Shown here: piece by piece, positions 44,129-55,488 of the stretch
How positions within the stretch are numbered: the first letter of the stretch is position 1
Layout of the letters: each line of letters begins with the position of its first letter
NCBI GenBank assembly: GCA_026120185.1
Contig: JANUWF010001218.1
Coordinates: 4,302,528-4,366,527, forward strand
Origin: Voacanga thouarsii
Taxonomy: Eukaryota > Streptophyta > Magnoliopsida > Gentianales > Apocynaceae
Direction of reading: 5' to 3'
Length of the DNA stretch: 64,000 nucleotides
Translations under genes and position numbers: made by a program
Notes under the pieces: generated by a model
What the model saw: only the letters and a program-made list of their open reading frames with translations
Database searches by the model: none
Told to the model about the DNA's origin: nothing

Positions 44129-44977
44129 TCAGGATAACCCAATAATTTCATAGCAATGTTGTTTGGAATGTCCCTCCTCACCACAATGAGTGCAAATATA
44201 GCTATTTCCTTTAGTGCCAAATTTTGTCCTTTTACCTGGTTGGGATTTTTCATGGCGTGTGTGGGCAATCAAGTGAACCATACCATCTGACTGAACCTTA
44301 GGTTCCTTCATAGTTTGCCTTTGGGTGTGATCCTTGCGAACATATGCATAACATGACTCAAGATAAAGAAGTGGACCTTTTCTCAAAATTTCACTTTGAG
44401 CTTGATTGAATTATAGGTCAACGCCAGCCAAAAAAATATGAACTCGAAGTTGAGTTATATATTTATGCAGCGAATTGACTACAACAGTATTATTTTCTTG
44501 TGTTTGAACACGAGCATCGATTTCCTGAAATATGCCAATCAATTCATTGTAATACAAAGATAAGGGTTTACCATTTTGATAAGTGGTAAACGATCTCTGA
44601 TTCAATTCAAAGCGTTGTGTTTCATCTGAGCTATCATAAAAAGTCTTTGCAATAGCTTCCCATATTTCTTTGGCTGTTTAAAGATGGATGAATCGTTTTA
44701 TCAAGAGCGGACTCATAGAATCGATAAGCCAATTCTTAACCCGGTTATTATCAATAAGCCAGGTTTCCAATTGCTTATCTCCGACAAATAGTTTCGGTCT
44801 TGTACCTGTAAGGAATCCAGATTTGTTTCGAGCTTCAATACGCATCTCTATAAGCTACGACCATAATGGACAATTCATATCATCTAAGATGATTCCAAAT
44901 AGAAAATGGGTGTTATCTTGAACAATAATTTGAGATTCATAAGGGATGATAGAGGCGAAGAGGTCTTTTTCAGTCAT
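44129..44977 (-). pseudogene. Copia gag with CCHC zinc knuckle
   Basis: ATG at 44977, about 40 bases inside the primer site. It reads FLFGIILDD, then PLLIKRFIHL and AKEIWEAIAKTFYDSSDETQ. LNQRSFTTYQNGKPLSLYYN follows, with EIDARVQTQENN (44605-44411). A frame change leads to CYAYVRKDHTQR and the zinc knuckle CTHCGEEGHSKQHC (near 44190). The general layout is a full-length retrotransposon gag. Three or four stops or shifts break it. Confidence 0.88.
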
Positions 44978-45018
44978 GACTACAAGAAAAAAAAAACTTC
45001 AGCTTCTACATTATGTGT

Positions 45019-45030
45019 GGCTCGATACCA
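45019..45030 (-). other. Primer-binding site (initiator tRNA-Met type) of the minus-strand copia element
   Basis: Minus-strand TGGTATCGAGCC directly after the 5' LTR end. It matches the TGGTATCAGAGC site with a small change. Confidence 0.88.
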
Positions 45031-45221
45031 TGTAGAAAAGATAATAGAGAATAATTCTGTGTGTGTTTTCAAGCAATCACAACCTATATATTTATACTAA
45101 TTGTGATACAACAAGATCCTATTTTGTATCCTAAACATAAGTCAATTAATTACTACAAATCATTTACACAATCTGTCAAAGTTGACAATAGATTTTCCTC
45201 CTTAGATTACTCATGCCAACA
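45031..45221 (-). repeat. 5' LTR of the minus-strand copia element
   Basis: On the plus strand it runs TGTAGAAAAGATAAT...CATGCCAACA, 191 bp, same length as its partner. ATACA (45222-45226) follows. Confidence 0.93.
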
Positions 45222-45226
45222 ATACA

Positions 45227-47013
45227 TGTGTGCACAATATCCCGTACTATTCAAATTTTTGGTAGCTACAACTAAAATATTAGTACTTGTATTAAGGTAT
45301 ACTTTTCTTGTTTTGGGTCCCTATTTTGTATCCAAAGTAACACTAAAATTGATGGTGGATTCACCACAAAGTTCTTCTTCGTGAGATGAGGCCGTAATGC
45401 CCTTAAACTCTTTCTCGAACACCTTGTACAATTTATAAGTATAAAAGTGGGCAGCTTGTTGTAATTCTAGGTTAGTATTTATTGCAATGGGTAGTTTCCT
45501 TTGTTTACATGCAAAATTAGCCTCGACTTTATTTTAGCAATTCCCCAAGTTTGCGCTCAAACTCAACAACAAATTTCATAAGAGAAGTGGCCATACTGCC
45601 AATTCCATTTAAAATACTATTTGTACCCTCACTTCTTGAAGTGCTTTTAAATTCGGTACTAAATGATTTGTTGGTAAGAGCTTTATACTATCTTTGTCAA
45701 AGATTATACAATCTTTTTAACCATTTATGCCCACTAAAATTATACCCATTAATCATTTTAGCCCATGTCTCTTCAAACTCCTTCTTCGTCTTGCAACCCG
45801 TCAAGTACGTATGAAACAATTGTTAAAACTTTAAATCATTGTTGAGACCTACTAGCTATGATGGGGTATTTTTATAAATGTGCCACAAACATAATTTGTG
45901 TTGGCTCCCAAAAAACACTATATCAGCAACTTTTATGATTGTTGCATCCTGGTCAGTCATAAATGTCATGGGTTGCCTATTATTTATAGACTCCAAAAAA
46001 GATCTAAATGCCCATTCAAATGATACAATAGACTTGTCAGATAAAAATGCACATGCAAATAAAATAGTTTGCCAATGATGATTTACCCCAGTGAATGGTG
46101 CACACACTAGGTTATATCTATCGATTCTATATGTTGCGTCAAAAACTACAACATCACTCGAAGAAATTATAATCAATCTAGCACCTACTATCCTTCTAAA
46201 AAAAATTATGAATTGGCCCTTCATCATCCAACTTAACATCCTAGAAAAACATACCTTCAGTGCTAGTTCTATGCTTGAAATGGTTGACTAAACTTTGAGC
46301 ATTTCTCTTTTCAATCAATGAGTTTCTTCTGCTAGTAAGTTCATTGTACGCCTCTTTTTTTAAGAACTCAACACTTGCAACACTATCACCTTCTTTTGTT
46401 ATATAAGAAAATGCTTACCAACCATTAGCTGTAAAGTGTCTTCTTAAGCCTGTGATACCAGATGGAATGGTTTTAACAAATGATTCTCATATATCTTGGC
46501 CATCTCATGGTTATACTCCTTATATAGCTTGCTAACCTTCCAAATGCCATTCTTATCGACTTCAAACTGCACCATTACCTTGTAATCAATTCTTGTATCC
46601 AACTTTTCATAAGACCTAGCTTCACTTTCAAATTTTTTAACTCCTTGTTTTGAGAAAAAGAAGATTTTTGACCTAATGTCTTTTGTCCCTTGCACGTAGT
46701 ATTGTTTTCCCTTTCTTACACTAAAGCCACAGACATATACATATTCACAGTATAAGTTAGACACTTTCTCTTAACAATCTACAATAGTATTCATTAATTT
46801 CTTTTTCCAAGCTCTGAATTATTGACTTTTCATTCTTATCATCCTCATCCTTTTTTTCCCTCTGCTCATTTCTCAAACACATTTTCAATATCATTGTTAC
46901 CGTTGCCTTGCAATGACTGAATTTTTTCACTTGTTTGGTGCAAGAATTGAGCTTCTTCATTCTTGCCTTCTTCTAAATCATCAATAAAAATCGTATCTAC
47001 ACAACTTGATATC
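45227..47013 (-). pseudogene. FRS: FAR1/FRS-like gene (MULE-transposase family), interrupted by the copia element
   Basis: Members are either Mutator transposases or domesticated light-signalling factors that bind DNA. On the minus strand an exon begins after TTTGTAG at about 47013 (CVDTIFIDDLEEGKNEEAQF). The FAR1 DNA-binding domain follows: YCEYVYVCGFSVRKGKQYYV and GIWKVSKLYKEYNHEMAK (46764-46444). The MULE transposase domain comes next: DVVVFDATYRIDRYNLVCAP, HHWQTILFACAFL, FMTDQDATI and HKLCLWHIYKN (46239-45856). A linker (FEETWAKMINGYNF, STSRSEGTNSILNGIGSMAT) leads to the SWIM zinc finger, YQKFE..YGILCTHV, at 45227. Several frameshifts and stops break it. Without visible TIRs I cannot say whether it was a transposon or a host gene. 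Confidence 0.88.
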
Positions 47014-47631
47014 CTACAAACCAAAAATTTATATAAGTAGTGAGAATTCAATTTAGTCAATCTTAATTTTCTAAATTAGAAAAAATGCCCAAAATCTCCA
47101 TAAACTATGAAGTATACATACTGTCACACATAGTACATAGTTTATGGCATCATTTAACTACAAAGGATGACTAAGAGTTAGCTCTATTCTTTTATCTATT
47201 TATGAATTTTCTATAGCACAGTAAAACTTTCTTCCATGCATCTCTAAGCATTTTCGGTTCATATCCATTGGCCATAAAACACAGAGAGGATTGTTGATAA
47301 GATTTTAGATTATTAAACAAACAATAATAGAATAGACAACAGACATATGGAGGGTCAACAATTACATATTCTCTTTGGAAAATATACACTCATCTAACAT
47401 TACGAACCGTGAATCTTAAAAAGCAAAGAACATATAGACTTTTTGAAAGCAAATAAACGCATTGTCTCGGTAAAACAACGTGAAAAGAAATGGAAATGGT
47501 AGCAAAAAGAGAAAAGAATATCCTGATTTGTTGAAAACCAAACTGAAATCAAGCAAAATGGCAATTGAGCTGGGACTACTTGTTCAAAACCAGGGTAAAA
47601 TCAAAAGCGAGAATAGCAGCATGAGTTGGTT
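47014..47631. other. Upstream flank of the FAR1-like pseudogene, nothing recognised
   Basis: AT-rich with short frames only. It would hold upstream non-coding sequence of the FAR1-like gene, read on the minus strand. Confidence 0.4.
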
Positions 47632-47760
47632 AACCATTGTTGAGGGGAAAATAGGAAAAGTTCAAAAAATTGGTAAAATTGAATTTTGGAATAAAATAAT
47701 ATGGTGGGACAAGTGTTGGCTTCTAGGATTAGTTGGGCCCACCCGTCCACCGATGGAATC
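47632..47760 (-). repeat. Segment shared in inverted orientation with 20322-20450
   Basis: The reverse complement reads GTGGGCCCAACTAATCCTAG, AAGCCAACAC, ATTATTTTATTCCAAAATTC, then TTTTTTGAACTTTTCCTATT and CAATGGTTAA. The same blocks follow in the same order at 20322-20450. Confidence 0.75.
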
Positions 47761-47779
47761 GTGGATCAGGTCTACCTAA

Positions 47780-48830
47780 GTATTTTTCATTAGTTTGTCC
47801 TTGACCTGACTAGTTGCGCCGAATTGAAACCTCAAGAGAGTATATTATGGGGTTCACTATACAGAATCCCAGCCTCCATTTCAAATGCTTTCTTTTGTTT
47901 CATACTACAAAATGTGGCAGATTAATTTCAATTAAGTGTGTGGAAATTGACAAGATTCTCAATCAACCACATTGAATAAGGACATTATTAATTTAACCCC
48001 TAAAAGTGACAAAAACATTCTAAAAGAGAGTTTGCAGGAATGGCCCTTTTTTTTTCCCAAAACATGGACAAAAGATGCATTTATTAATTTTGGTTTAGCC
48101 CTAAAAAATGGTTAGTATTTTGAATCTAGGACACGGAACATAAATATCTCAATTGGGTTTTAATATTCAAGATACACCAATTAAGCCTTTCCTCCCTCCT
48201 GTTTAGAGAGTAAGGTCAAACAAGTAAAAGTTAGCATAATAGAGATCTTTTTGAAGGACTTCTAAATGGATAAAAATAACACAATCTCTTATTTTTATAA
48301 ATTCTAACTCTACAAGTAAAACAAGTAGCCACCAAAATAACATGTAATATCATTTGTAGCTACTCTCCTATTCGCGTCCTCTCCTTCTTTCTAATTAAAA
48401 CCATCACTGCTATGTTTTCTTTTTAGTACCTTTTACTCTTACTGCCTCCCCTTTGCTTGCCGCTCTATACTTCCTCAATTCTCTTTCCACAAGCCACCTT
48501 AGCAAAACCCTTATACGTTCTTTTCCTTTCCATTGACTTCTTTCTCCTCTTTTTTCAGGGGCAGACATAGAATTAAAAATTTTGAAGGATTAAGATAATT
48601 ATTCAGTTTATTTTAAACATTTTGAGAGCCGAAAATAACTATTCTAATTATATCAATCATAATTTGTTATAAATAATGTATGTCTTCAATAGAATTTCAA
48701 TAAAATAAAATAAAAAATTGGAAGGAGGGGGGCCTGGCTATGTGTGGCGTCTGCCACTGTCTCTTTCCTCCAAGCCACTGGCAAATCTATCCTCTGTCTC
48801 AAACCTAATCTTTTTCCTGGCACCTACTTA
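47780..48830. other. AT-rich intergenic stretch
   Basis: No gene recognised. Pyrimidine-rich sequence at 48360-48560 resembles an untranslated leader but no frame follows. Confidence 0.4.
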
Positions 48831-48834
48831 AAGT

Positions 48835-49250
48835 GTACTTAGATAGCAATTGTTTTGACACAAATTTTTTAAATATAATAAAATTATTAAATATGTAAAG
48901 TTAAAATATGATCCTAACTTAGATCAAATAGAGATTATGATGTGTTATGAATATATAATAATTTTTGAAAAATAAAAATAATTTAAATTATAATTATTTC
49001 AAATTAAAACCGCAATACATATATTCTAATTCAAAACACACAACACACTTTAATTTAATGTATTGCGGTTTTAATTTGAAATAATTATAATTTAAATAAT
49101 TTTTATTTTTCAAAACTATTATATACTAATTATACATCGTATTCTCTTTTATTTGGACTTCACATAGACATCATCTTAACTTTATTTATGTAATAATTTT
49201 TATTATATTCATCTCAATCTAATTTTTATTCACTTACACAGAGTCTAAAT
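48835..49250. mobile_element. Hairpin (foldback) MITE, about 0.4 kb
   Basis: The left arm 48951-49020 (ATAATTTTTGAAAAATAAAA... to CCGCAATACAT) is almost a perfect reverse complement of the right arm 49058-49125 (ATGTATTGCGG...). The loop is about 37 bp. Complementarity continues outward with lower quality to about 48835 and 49250 (AATATAATAAAA-TTATT blocks on both sides). This is a structure typical of MITEs. No clear target duplication was found. Confidence 0.8.
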
Positions 49251-49259
49251 ATATTGTAT

Positions 49260-49560
49260 GTGCATAATCCATAAAGGGACTAAATGAAATGGAGTGAAAT
49301 TCATTTCTCAAAGTTTCCATGGAAGGAAGCATCCGAGAAATAACGAGAGAAACTCATTTCTCAACAACCTTAACCTTAGTTATTCTACAAGGACGGATTC
49401 CGCTAGGCCGGGGGGAGGGGTGTGGGGTCCTAGAAAAATTAAAATTTTTTAAGCTAGAATCCCAAATTTCTATTTCTTTTCCGGAACAAAACTGTCTATA
49501 TTTCACACAGATTTAATCCAATAGACTGCTATGAGAATGGAGATATAAGTCATCCTCAAG
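49260..49560. repeat. Degenerate dispersed repeat, copy 1
   Basis: GAGTGAAATTCATTTCTCAA, GGAAGCATCCGAGAAATAAC and CTCAACAACCTTA recur at 51090-51190. AAAACTGTCTATATTTCACA recurs as AAAATTGTCTACGTTTCACA at 54118. The same ancestral repeat seems to exist in at least three broken copies between 49260 and 54400. Confidence 0.65.
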
Positions 49561-51059
49561 ACTCATTAAATCGCTTATGTCTTGATTCAAGCTCCTTGGC
49601 TAAGAATCTCGTCCGTTTCGAGAATTCTAGGTAGTACTGGATTGAAATTAATAATGTAGCCTATCTTCAAATTCTTTTTTTTTTTTTTTTTGCTAAGTTA
49701 TCTTCAAATTCATAGTAGCAGCATATTCACCTACGCCCCGCCCCACGCCACCCCACACACGTTCCCCATATTTCGTTGGTTAGTTTCGCCTCCGGTTTCC
49801 CTTTCAACGCAGCTCGTTATGTGCAATAGCTGACGTGTCAACCTATTATTGGCTCGAGATGGCATCCGTCAAACTAGAGATAAACAGCCTTGCAGGGCAG
49901 AATTTTCTTCTTCTTTTCACAAGCCTCAAAACCTTTCTTCCAAGTAATTACAGGGAAATTTATGGGAATATGATGCTACCATTTTATACTCAACATCACA
50001 TCACATAAAAGCATTTGTTGGAAAACTTCGTTAGACTTCTGGGAAATATCATGTAAGTTTCATCACAAATTTAGTCATTAAAAATAACACTTGATGCAAT
50101 TATATATATGTATATTGAGAAGGGCAAAATATGTTAACTATCTTTATACTTTTTCAAATTTTAATTTTTACTTTTAAATTTTAAAATATATAATTTTAAC
50201 TCTTAAATATTTAAAAAAATAATTCTTCTGTCAATTTAAACAGTTAAGTATCCACGAAAGTAAATCACAGAATCCAATCATGCAATAAAAATTTCAAATT
50301 TTACCTTTTAATAAACAAAACTCAGATATAAAGATGGGGAAAAAAGAAAAAAAATTAAATTTAATTCTCAATGGATAGTAAAAAAATTCAAATTCAATTC
50401 TTGATGGATAGTAATTTTCTTGACATCTGTACAAAAAGGAAGAATAGATCTAAAAGGAGAAATGAATTACCGAAAAAAAAATCTGAGAGGAGAAGTGAGA
50501 GATGCACAAGTCGTAATAATCTTTTTTTATCATATACAGAAATTACTTTATAAGAATTAGAGGAAAGCTTGGCATCACATTATGAGGGTTATAAGTGAAC
50601 GAAAATACTTATAATACAGGTTATGTGGGAGCAATGTGATAAATTTCTATGAGCATTTAATAGTTTTAATTGATGAAAGGGCTATTTTTTATATATATTT
50701 CAAATATTCGAGAGTTAAAGATCATATGTTTTAAAATTCGATGGTAAGAATCAAAATTTGTAAAAGTTTAAGGATAACTAATATATTTTATTCTATTAAA
50801 AATAAGTTATCAGATACTTTCAAAAAAGTAACAATAGACTATTCGTAGGATTTGATGATTGACAATCTTGCTCTAAAAAATAGACATTTTTATAATTATA
50901 TTCCTAATATTAAAATTTTTTATTGTATTATTCTAAATCTTAAAATTTCTCAATTTGCTGTTTTGACTACAAAACTAATGGCTAAACTTGTCATTGACTA
51001 TTGCTTAAGTTTCAACTATCTAAACTATTATGAACCTACAACTATAAAAAGGAGGATAA
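49561..51059. other. AT-rich stretch, nothing recognised
   Basis: A C-rich patch at 49736-49760 and short AT-rich frames only. A related pair, TCAATGGATAGTAAAAAAAT and TTGATGGATAGTAATTTTC, at 50368-50420 is a small duplication. Confidence 0.4.
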
Positions 51060-51230
51060 AGCATCTCCAAACAGAAATGAAACGACTAATCAAACAGAGT
51101 GAAATTCATTTTTCAAAATTTCCATGAGAAAGAAGCATCCAAGAAATAACGCCAGAAATTCAATTCTCAACAACCTCAGACGTAGTTTTTCCATGATAAG
51201 GAAGTTTTTGTGAAATTCCTGCTATTGTTT
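51060..51230. repeat. Degenerate dispersed repeat, copy 2
   Basis: Matches 49260-49420 over AGAGTGAAATTCATTTTTCA, AGAAGCATCCAAGAAATAAC and CTCAACAACCTCA. Confidence 0.65.
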
Positions 51231-51246
51231 CACTTAATATATATAC

Positions 51247-51248
<2 letters not shown>

Positions 51249-51292
<44 letters not shown>
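51249..51292. repeat. (TA)n microsatellite
   Basis: Uninterrupted AT dinucleotide run of about 44 bp. Confidence 0.95.
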
Positions 51293-51294
<2 letters not shown>

Positions 51295-51774
51295 AGAAAA
51301 CGTATAAATGAATCGAAGCTGAAATCTATTAACTTAATAAAAATTAATAAAAATTAAAACTTCTAATCAATTAAATCACCACCAACTTTTATGTAGCATT
51401 CAATTGACAAACAGAATGTATAAAACTTTATTATAACAGTGACATTGGCACGTGTGATACGATATTATTAAATAATTTCACATCTAGACAATATATTAAA
51501 TTTGATATGAGTTTAAGGAAACTAGGAAAGGCTAGGGACTAATAGCTTAATTATAGTGTGATTAGTATATCCAACGATGTATGCATTTTTTCCCCCTTAA
51601 TTTGCCATGGTAGCTTCAGACCCAATCAAATCCGGGCCAATTTAGAAGGGTCTGGGACAAGGCGGTAACCTAGATGGGTTGTATTTTTGTCATTTCAAGG
51701 TTGAGGGTTGTCATTCCTGCTAACTGCCAAATGGAGGGTTAGTCAACTACAGAGACATATTTTGGGAGGGGGGC

Positions 51775-52272
51775 TGGGATGGCACCCACCTTTATTTTAT
51801 ATGAAATTTTGAAGATAAGTCTTTATAGTATATAAGGATATATATTAATACTCATTATCAATTTGATATATTCATTTTGGTCAAACGAGGACGACAGTTA
51901 AGTAGTAATTGTGAGTGTTGTAAGACCTATTATCTCGTTTGGGGACCTGTGGACACGGGACATAACATTTGGTATCAGAGTTTGTAACCAGTCCCGACAT
52001 GAAAACTAAGCCATGCTACCTAGTTGGTCCTCGATTTGATTCGTAAGTTTGGACCCAACGAAGACACTTGGATCTAAATGGGGGAGAATGAGATATCCCT
52101 ATTCACATAAGATTCTGATGATAAATTTAATGGTATATAAGAATGTGCCTAAGAAGTTATTATCAATTTAGGATGTTTATTTTAGCTCAATGAGAATGTT
52201 GGACAAGTAATTGACCGTGAATACTGCCATGTCCATTGTCGCACCCTCAAATCTACAGGCACGAAGCATGAC
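51775..52272 (+). mobile_element. TRIM-like miniature LTR retrotransposon, about 0.5 kb
   Basis: Two diverged direct repeats are seen: about 51775-51966 (TGGGATGGCACC...GGGACATAACA) and about 52089-52272 (TGAGATATCCC...AGCATGACA). They share TATATAAG-AT, TTATTATCAATTT and AAGTAATTGA-type blocks. Two bases after the first lies TGGTATCAGAGTTTG, a tRNA-Met primer site. GGGGGAGAA lies directly before the second, as a polypurine tract. Between them is about 120 bp with no coding sequence. This is the design of terminal-repeat retrotransposons in miniature. The exact LTR ends and the target duplication are uncertain. Confidence 0.68.
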
Positions 52273-52532
52273 AGCCCACCCCCCAAAATTTTTTAAAACT
52301 TCATAATTTACCCTAAAATTTTAAAAAGATAGTTTAAAATTTTATATTTCGTCCCCCCTAAAAAATTTTTACAAATCATAATATTGTTCTTATAACATTT
52401 TATTTTATATAACTTTCCCCCAATCCCTAATTCCTAGTTCCATTCCTGATCAATTGTAGTTATCCCTACCTGTCGCGGGTAAATGGACTGGGTCTATTAT
52501 CTGTGACCATAATCATCTGGAAAAAAATGCTT
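52273..52532. repeat. Degenerate repeat block related to 53930-54120
   Basis: AGTTTAAAATTTTATATTTCG, AAAAATTTTTACAA and TTTTATATAACTTTCCCCCAA correspond to CTTTAAAATTTTATATTTCA, AAAATTTTTTTCAA and TTTTTATGTAACTTGCCC near 53995-54080. Confidence 0.55.
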
Positions 52533-52540
52533 TACATGTA
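52533..52540. repeat. Target-site duplication TACATGTA, left
   Basis: TACATGTA recurs exactly at 53515-53522. The site is itself a palindrome. Confidence 0.9.
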
Positions 52541-53514
52541 TAGAGCTGTCAAAATGGGTCAACCCAACCCAGCCTACATGAGTTGACAGAAATATGGGCC
52601 AGGACAAGTCAACCCATTTTTTTTATGAACTGTCAAATCCTAAGCCCAACCCAACCCTTCTTAGCCCATGGACATTTATATATAAATAATATTTTTTTAA
52701 AAAAAATTCATACCATATTTATATTTTTTAGTCTTTAATTCTAATTCTAGTACAAATATAATGAATCAAATTATAACTTAAAATAAAATATAAATATCAA
52801 ATAATAAGTTAAGTATATTTTATCTATTATATTTTACACATATAATTCTACATAAATTTATAATTTTAACAAGTTTGAAAATTAAACATCACAAATCACA
52901 TAATAAAATACATAACTCTCAAATATATAAACATAGTAATCCAATTTAAAAGTTCAAATTTAGAAATATCAAAATTAAAAATCAACATTTGTTTCATAAT
53001 TTTCATATAAAGGCCATGAACGGCTAAAAGTATTGTTCACACTTCGAAAAAGGATGCACATTCTTCAACCATCTAAGATTTTTTTCAATAATTTTATTTG
53101 AATCTACTATTGACAATGATATATTTGACATGATTGTTTCAATGTTGGATTTTTCATCTAATAATCACAAATCGCAATAAGAAAGAAGAATATTAGTATT
53201 ATACTTATTAATTATTAACTAGTTAAAGAAATTAAAAAAATTGTTACGTATTACCATCAACATCTACAGTTAATTTGTGGTTTTGACTTTTGAAACTTTT
53301 AAAAATTTTGAATTGGGAATTTTAAAAAAATAAATAAAAGAGGTGGCCCATGCCCATGGGCCAAGCCCAGCCCACCCACCCAACCCATGAACTTTGTGGA
53401 GCGGGTCAAATAGACCCGATTGAAATATGAGTCTAAAAAATTATAACCCACCCCATCTTATATTACTTGTGGACTGGACCGGACCCATAGACTTAATTCA
53501 TTTTGACAGCTCTA
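52541..53514. mobile_element. hAT-type non-autonomous DNA transposon, 974 bp
   Basis: Ends TAGAGCTGTCAAAATG and CATTTTGACAGCTCTA are perfect inverted repeats of 16 bp, and a perfect 8-bp duplication flanks them. Subterminal regions are rich in GGGTCAACCCAACCCA-type motifs on the left and GGCCCATG...GGGCCAAGCCCAG on the right. The interior is AT-rich with no transposase frame. Confidence 0.93.
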
Positions 53515-53879
53515 TACATGTATGCTTTTATCAACACCCCCAAATTCTAAGTACTTACCATACAAAAGAATGTATTCTATATAATACTCAAAGAAGTATA
53601 AACTATAAAGTTAGTAAAGTTAAATCGTGTTCCATAATAAGGAAATTGATCAAAATTAGAAAATTAAGTAAAATATTATACATTTTCGCTTATAGAAAGA
53701 GACCAGGCGATAAATTATTGAAAAAAAAATTACTTACCGAAAAACATTACGAAAATAAATACACGAATCAATTCAAGAAGGAGATAATAATTCAAAGAAG
53801 AAATTATTTACCCGAAGATATTATGGTGTACTCAGAGAATATAAAACAGATTTTTCTTTTTCATAACACATGTTAGTAT

Positions 53880-54462
53880 AATTTTAAATTTTTTAAAAAA
53901 TTATGAATTCAAACGTTAATATTAGAATATATTTAAAATGATAACAAAACTATAAACGTATTTTTTCCTATAAAAATTAAAAATTTTAAAAAATATTCTT
54001 TAAAATTTTATATTTCACCCTTTCAAAATTTTTTTCAATATTATAACATTATCTTCCAATATATCTTTTTATGTAACTTGCCCTTGATTCTCAAATTTCT
54101 AATTTTATTTCTAAATAAAATTGTCTACGTTTCACACAAATTCAGTCCAAATGAACTGTTACGAGAAAAGAGATATAAATTAAACTCATGGATGTTGTTG
54201 AATAGGAAATGCTTATAATTAATTGAACAATCATGTCGCTTACCACTATTCAAGTTTACTGGAAAAATTTAAAAAGTATCAATATAATAGTGTCACAAAT
54301 GATATGATATCATTAAACAATTTCAATCTTAAATAACGTATCAAATTTAAGATGAGTTTAAAGACAGAAATTAGTTCAATATTTTTTTGGTGGAACTACA
54401 CGTGGATATTTTTTTAGCAGTAGGAGAGTTGAAATTGAATTCAAATGAATTTAGTATAACTT
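53880..54462. repeat. Degenerate dispersed repeat, copy 3, up to the gypsy LTR
   Basis: AGTATCAATATAATAGTGTC...ATATCATTAAACAATTTCA...TTTAAGATGAGTTTAAAG parallels TATAACAGTGACATTGG...ATATTATTAAATAATTTCA...TTTGATATGAGTTTAAGG at 51430-51520. Confidence 0.6.
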
Positions 54463-55158
54463 TGTTGTTCGTTAAAATAATGAGCCGATGTAACCAGGTA
54501 TCGGCTACTCTTCCGATAAACATAAATGATCGGATATGGTGAAACAAAAAATGGTATCATATCTTTTTTGAATCGGGGATCGGATTTCTTGAACTTATTA
54601 TAGAAATGGTTCAAGAAAGTCGGTTGAAAATGCACAACTGAAGGACTTTTCGTAACAACAAGTAAATACGTGTATTGATGCACTTTAAGGAAAAATTACG
54701 TAAAAGATCTAAACTTCGACGTAAGAACGGAAAGCCGTAAAGAAAGTCGGAAACAAAGTCAGTAAAGGAAAGTTATAATAAAGCTGTAAGAAATTGAGTT
54801 TCTAGACTAAAAAACTATAAATGACGATGAAATATAAGAAATTGAAATTTGATGCTTTTAGTTGATGATGGTCGTATCTGGGTTCTGGGCAACGCTCCTA
54901 TTTTAAACATGCTTCAATCGAGCCACTAACAAATCGTGGAGTTTCTTCCGGCCAAAGAATACTCCCAATGATCGTGCAAAATTCTTGCGCCGAAAGATCA
55001 GGAATTTGTTTTTCTTCTTATCGGTTTCGTGGTGCCGATGTTTATCATGACTATCGGCTGTTTGAAATGTTGACTTTATCGGTTCGACAAATCTTATCGA
55101 ATCAACAACGGCTCAAAATAACCGTTGCGTCGGCTCAGCAAAGCCGACGTCAACACAT
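54463..55158 (-). repeat. Probable 3' LTR of the minus-strand Tat-type gypsy element
   Basis: On the minus strand the LTR would start TGTGTTGACGTCGGC at 55158, directly after a CTCGGGGGACA purine tract. It would end ...CGAACAACA at about 54463. The interior is richer in GC than the flank and contains many CGGCT/CCGAT motifs. The partner LTR is beyond the window, so the left end is inferred from a TG...CA pattern and the end of flanking repeat homology. Confidence 0.5.
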
Positions 55159-55169
55159 GTCCCCCGAGT
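55159..55169 (-). other. Polypurine tract of the Tat-type gypsy element
   Basis: Minus-strand CTCGGGGGACA borders the LTR start. Confidence 0.6.
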
Positions 55170-55330
55170 CCCGTTGTTTCGAAGTACCGCGAGTCAACGA
55201 AACGATAGGAATCGTACAACCATTAATAGCAATTGTTCCTTTTCGACAAAAACGAAACGTCCCGAACGTCGTGCAACATTTGTGACGCCTCGGCTTTAGA
55301 AAACGCGAACGGCTCAATTTCAAATTCCCT

Positions 55331-55338
55331 TATAAATA
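55331..55338 (+). promoter_or_regulatory. TATA box of the antisense ORF
   Basis: TATAAATA in a GC-balanced context, 151 bp upstream of the ATG at 55489. The leader between is CT-rich, as in plant transcripts. It gives the antisense ORF its own promoter, separate from the LTR. Confidence 0.55.
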
Positions 55339-55488
55339 GCAGTGGTCCCTAATTGGAACTTCTCACTTCCTACAACTTTTATTTTCTTCAGAATTCTACT
55401 CGCTTAAGTGATTCATCGATCCTTTATCTCCTTGCGATTATTCCTTGTGATCTCGTAAATTTTCCCTTAGTAAAAAGAACAAACTGCG

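Larger units (their letters stand above)
40542..45221 (-). mobile_element. Complete but mutated Ty1/copia element inserted in the FAR1-like gene, 4.7 kb
   Basis: Read on the minus strand: 5' LTR (45221-45031), primer site, gag with zinc knuckle, protease/integrase, RT, RNase H, polypurine tract and 3' LTR (40732-40542). LTRs are 191 bp each and differ at about 15 positions, so it is older than the RKD-carrying element but younger than its host pseudogene. Target duplication ATACA. The single gag-pol frame is broken by several stops and frameshifts, so it is no longer autonomous. Confidence 0.94.

Noticed and set aside
39360..47760. The FAR1-like gene as a complete MULE with TIRs
   Set aside because: I searched both flanks for long inverted repeats and a 9-bp duplication and found none that fits.
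51900..52272. 5S-derived (Cassandra-type) promoter in the TRIM-like LTR
   Set aside because: No convincing 5S internal control region is visible in the LTR.
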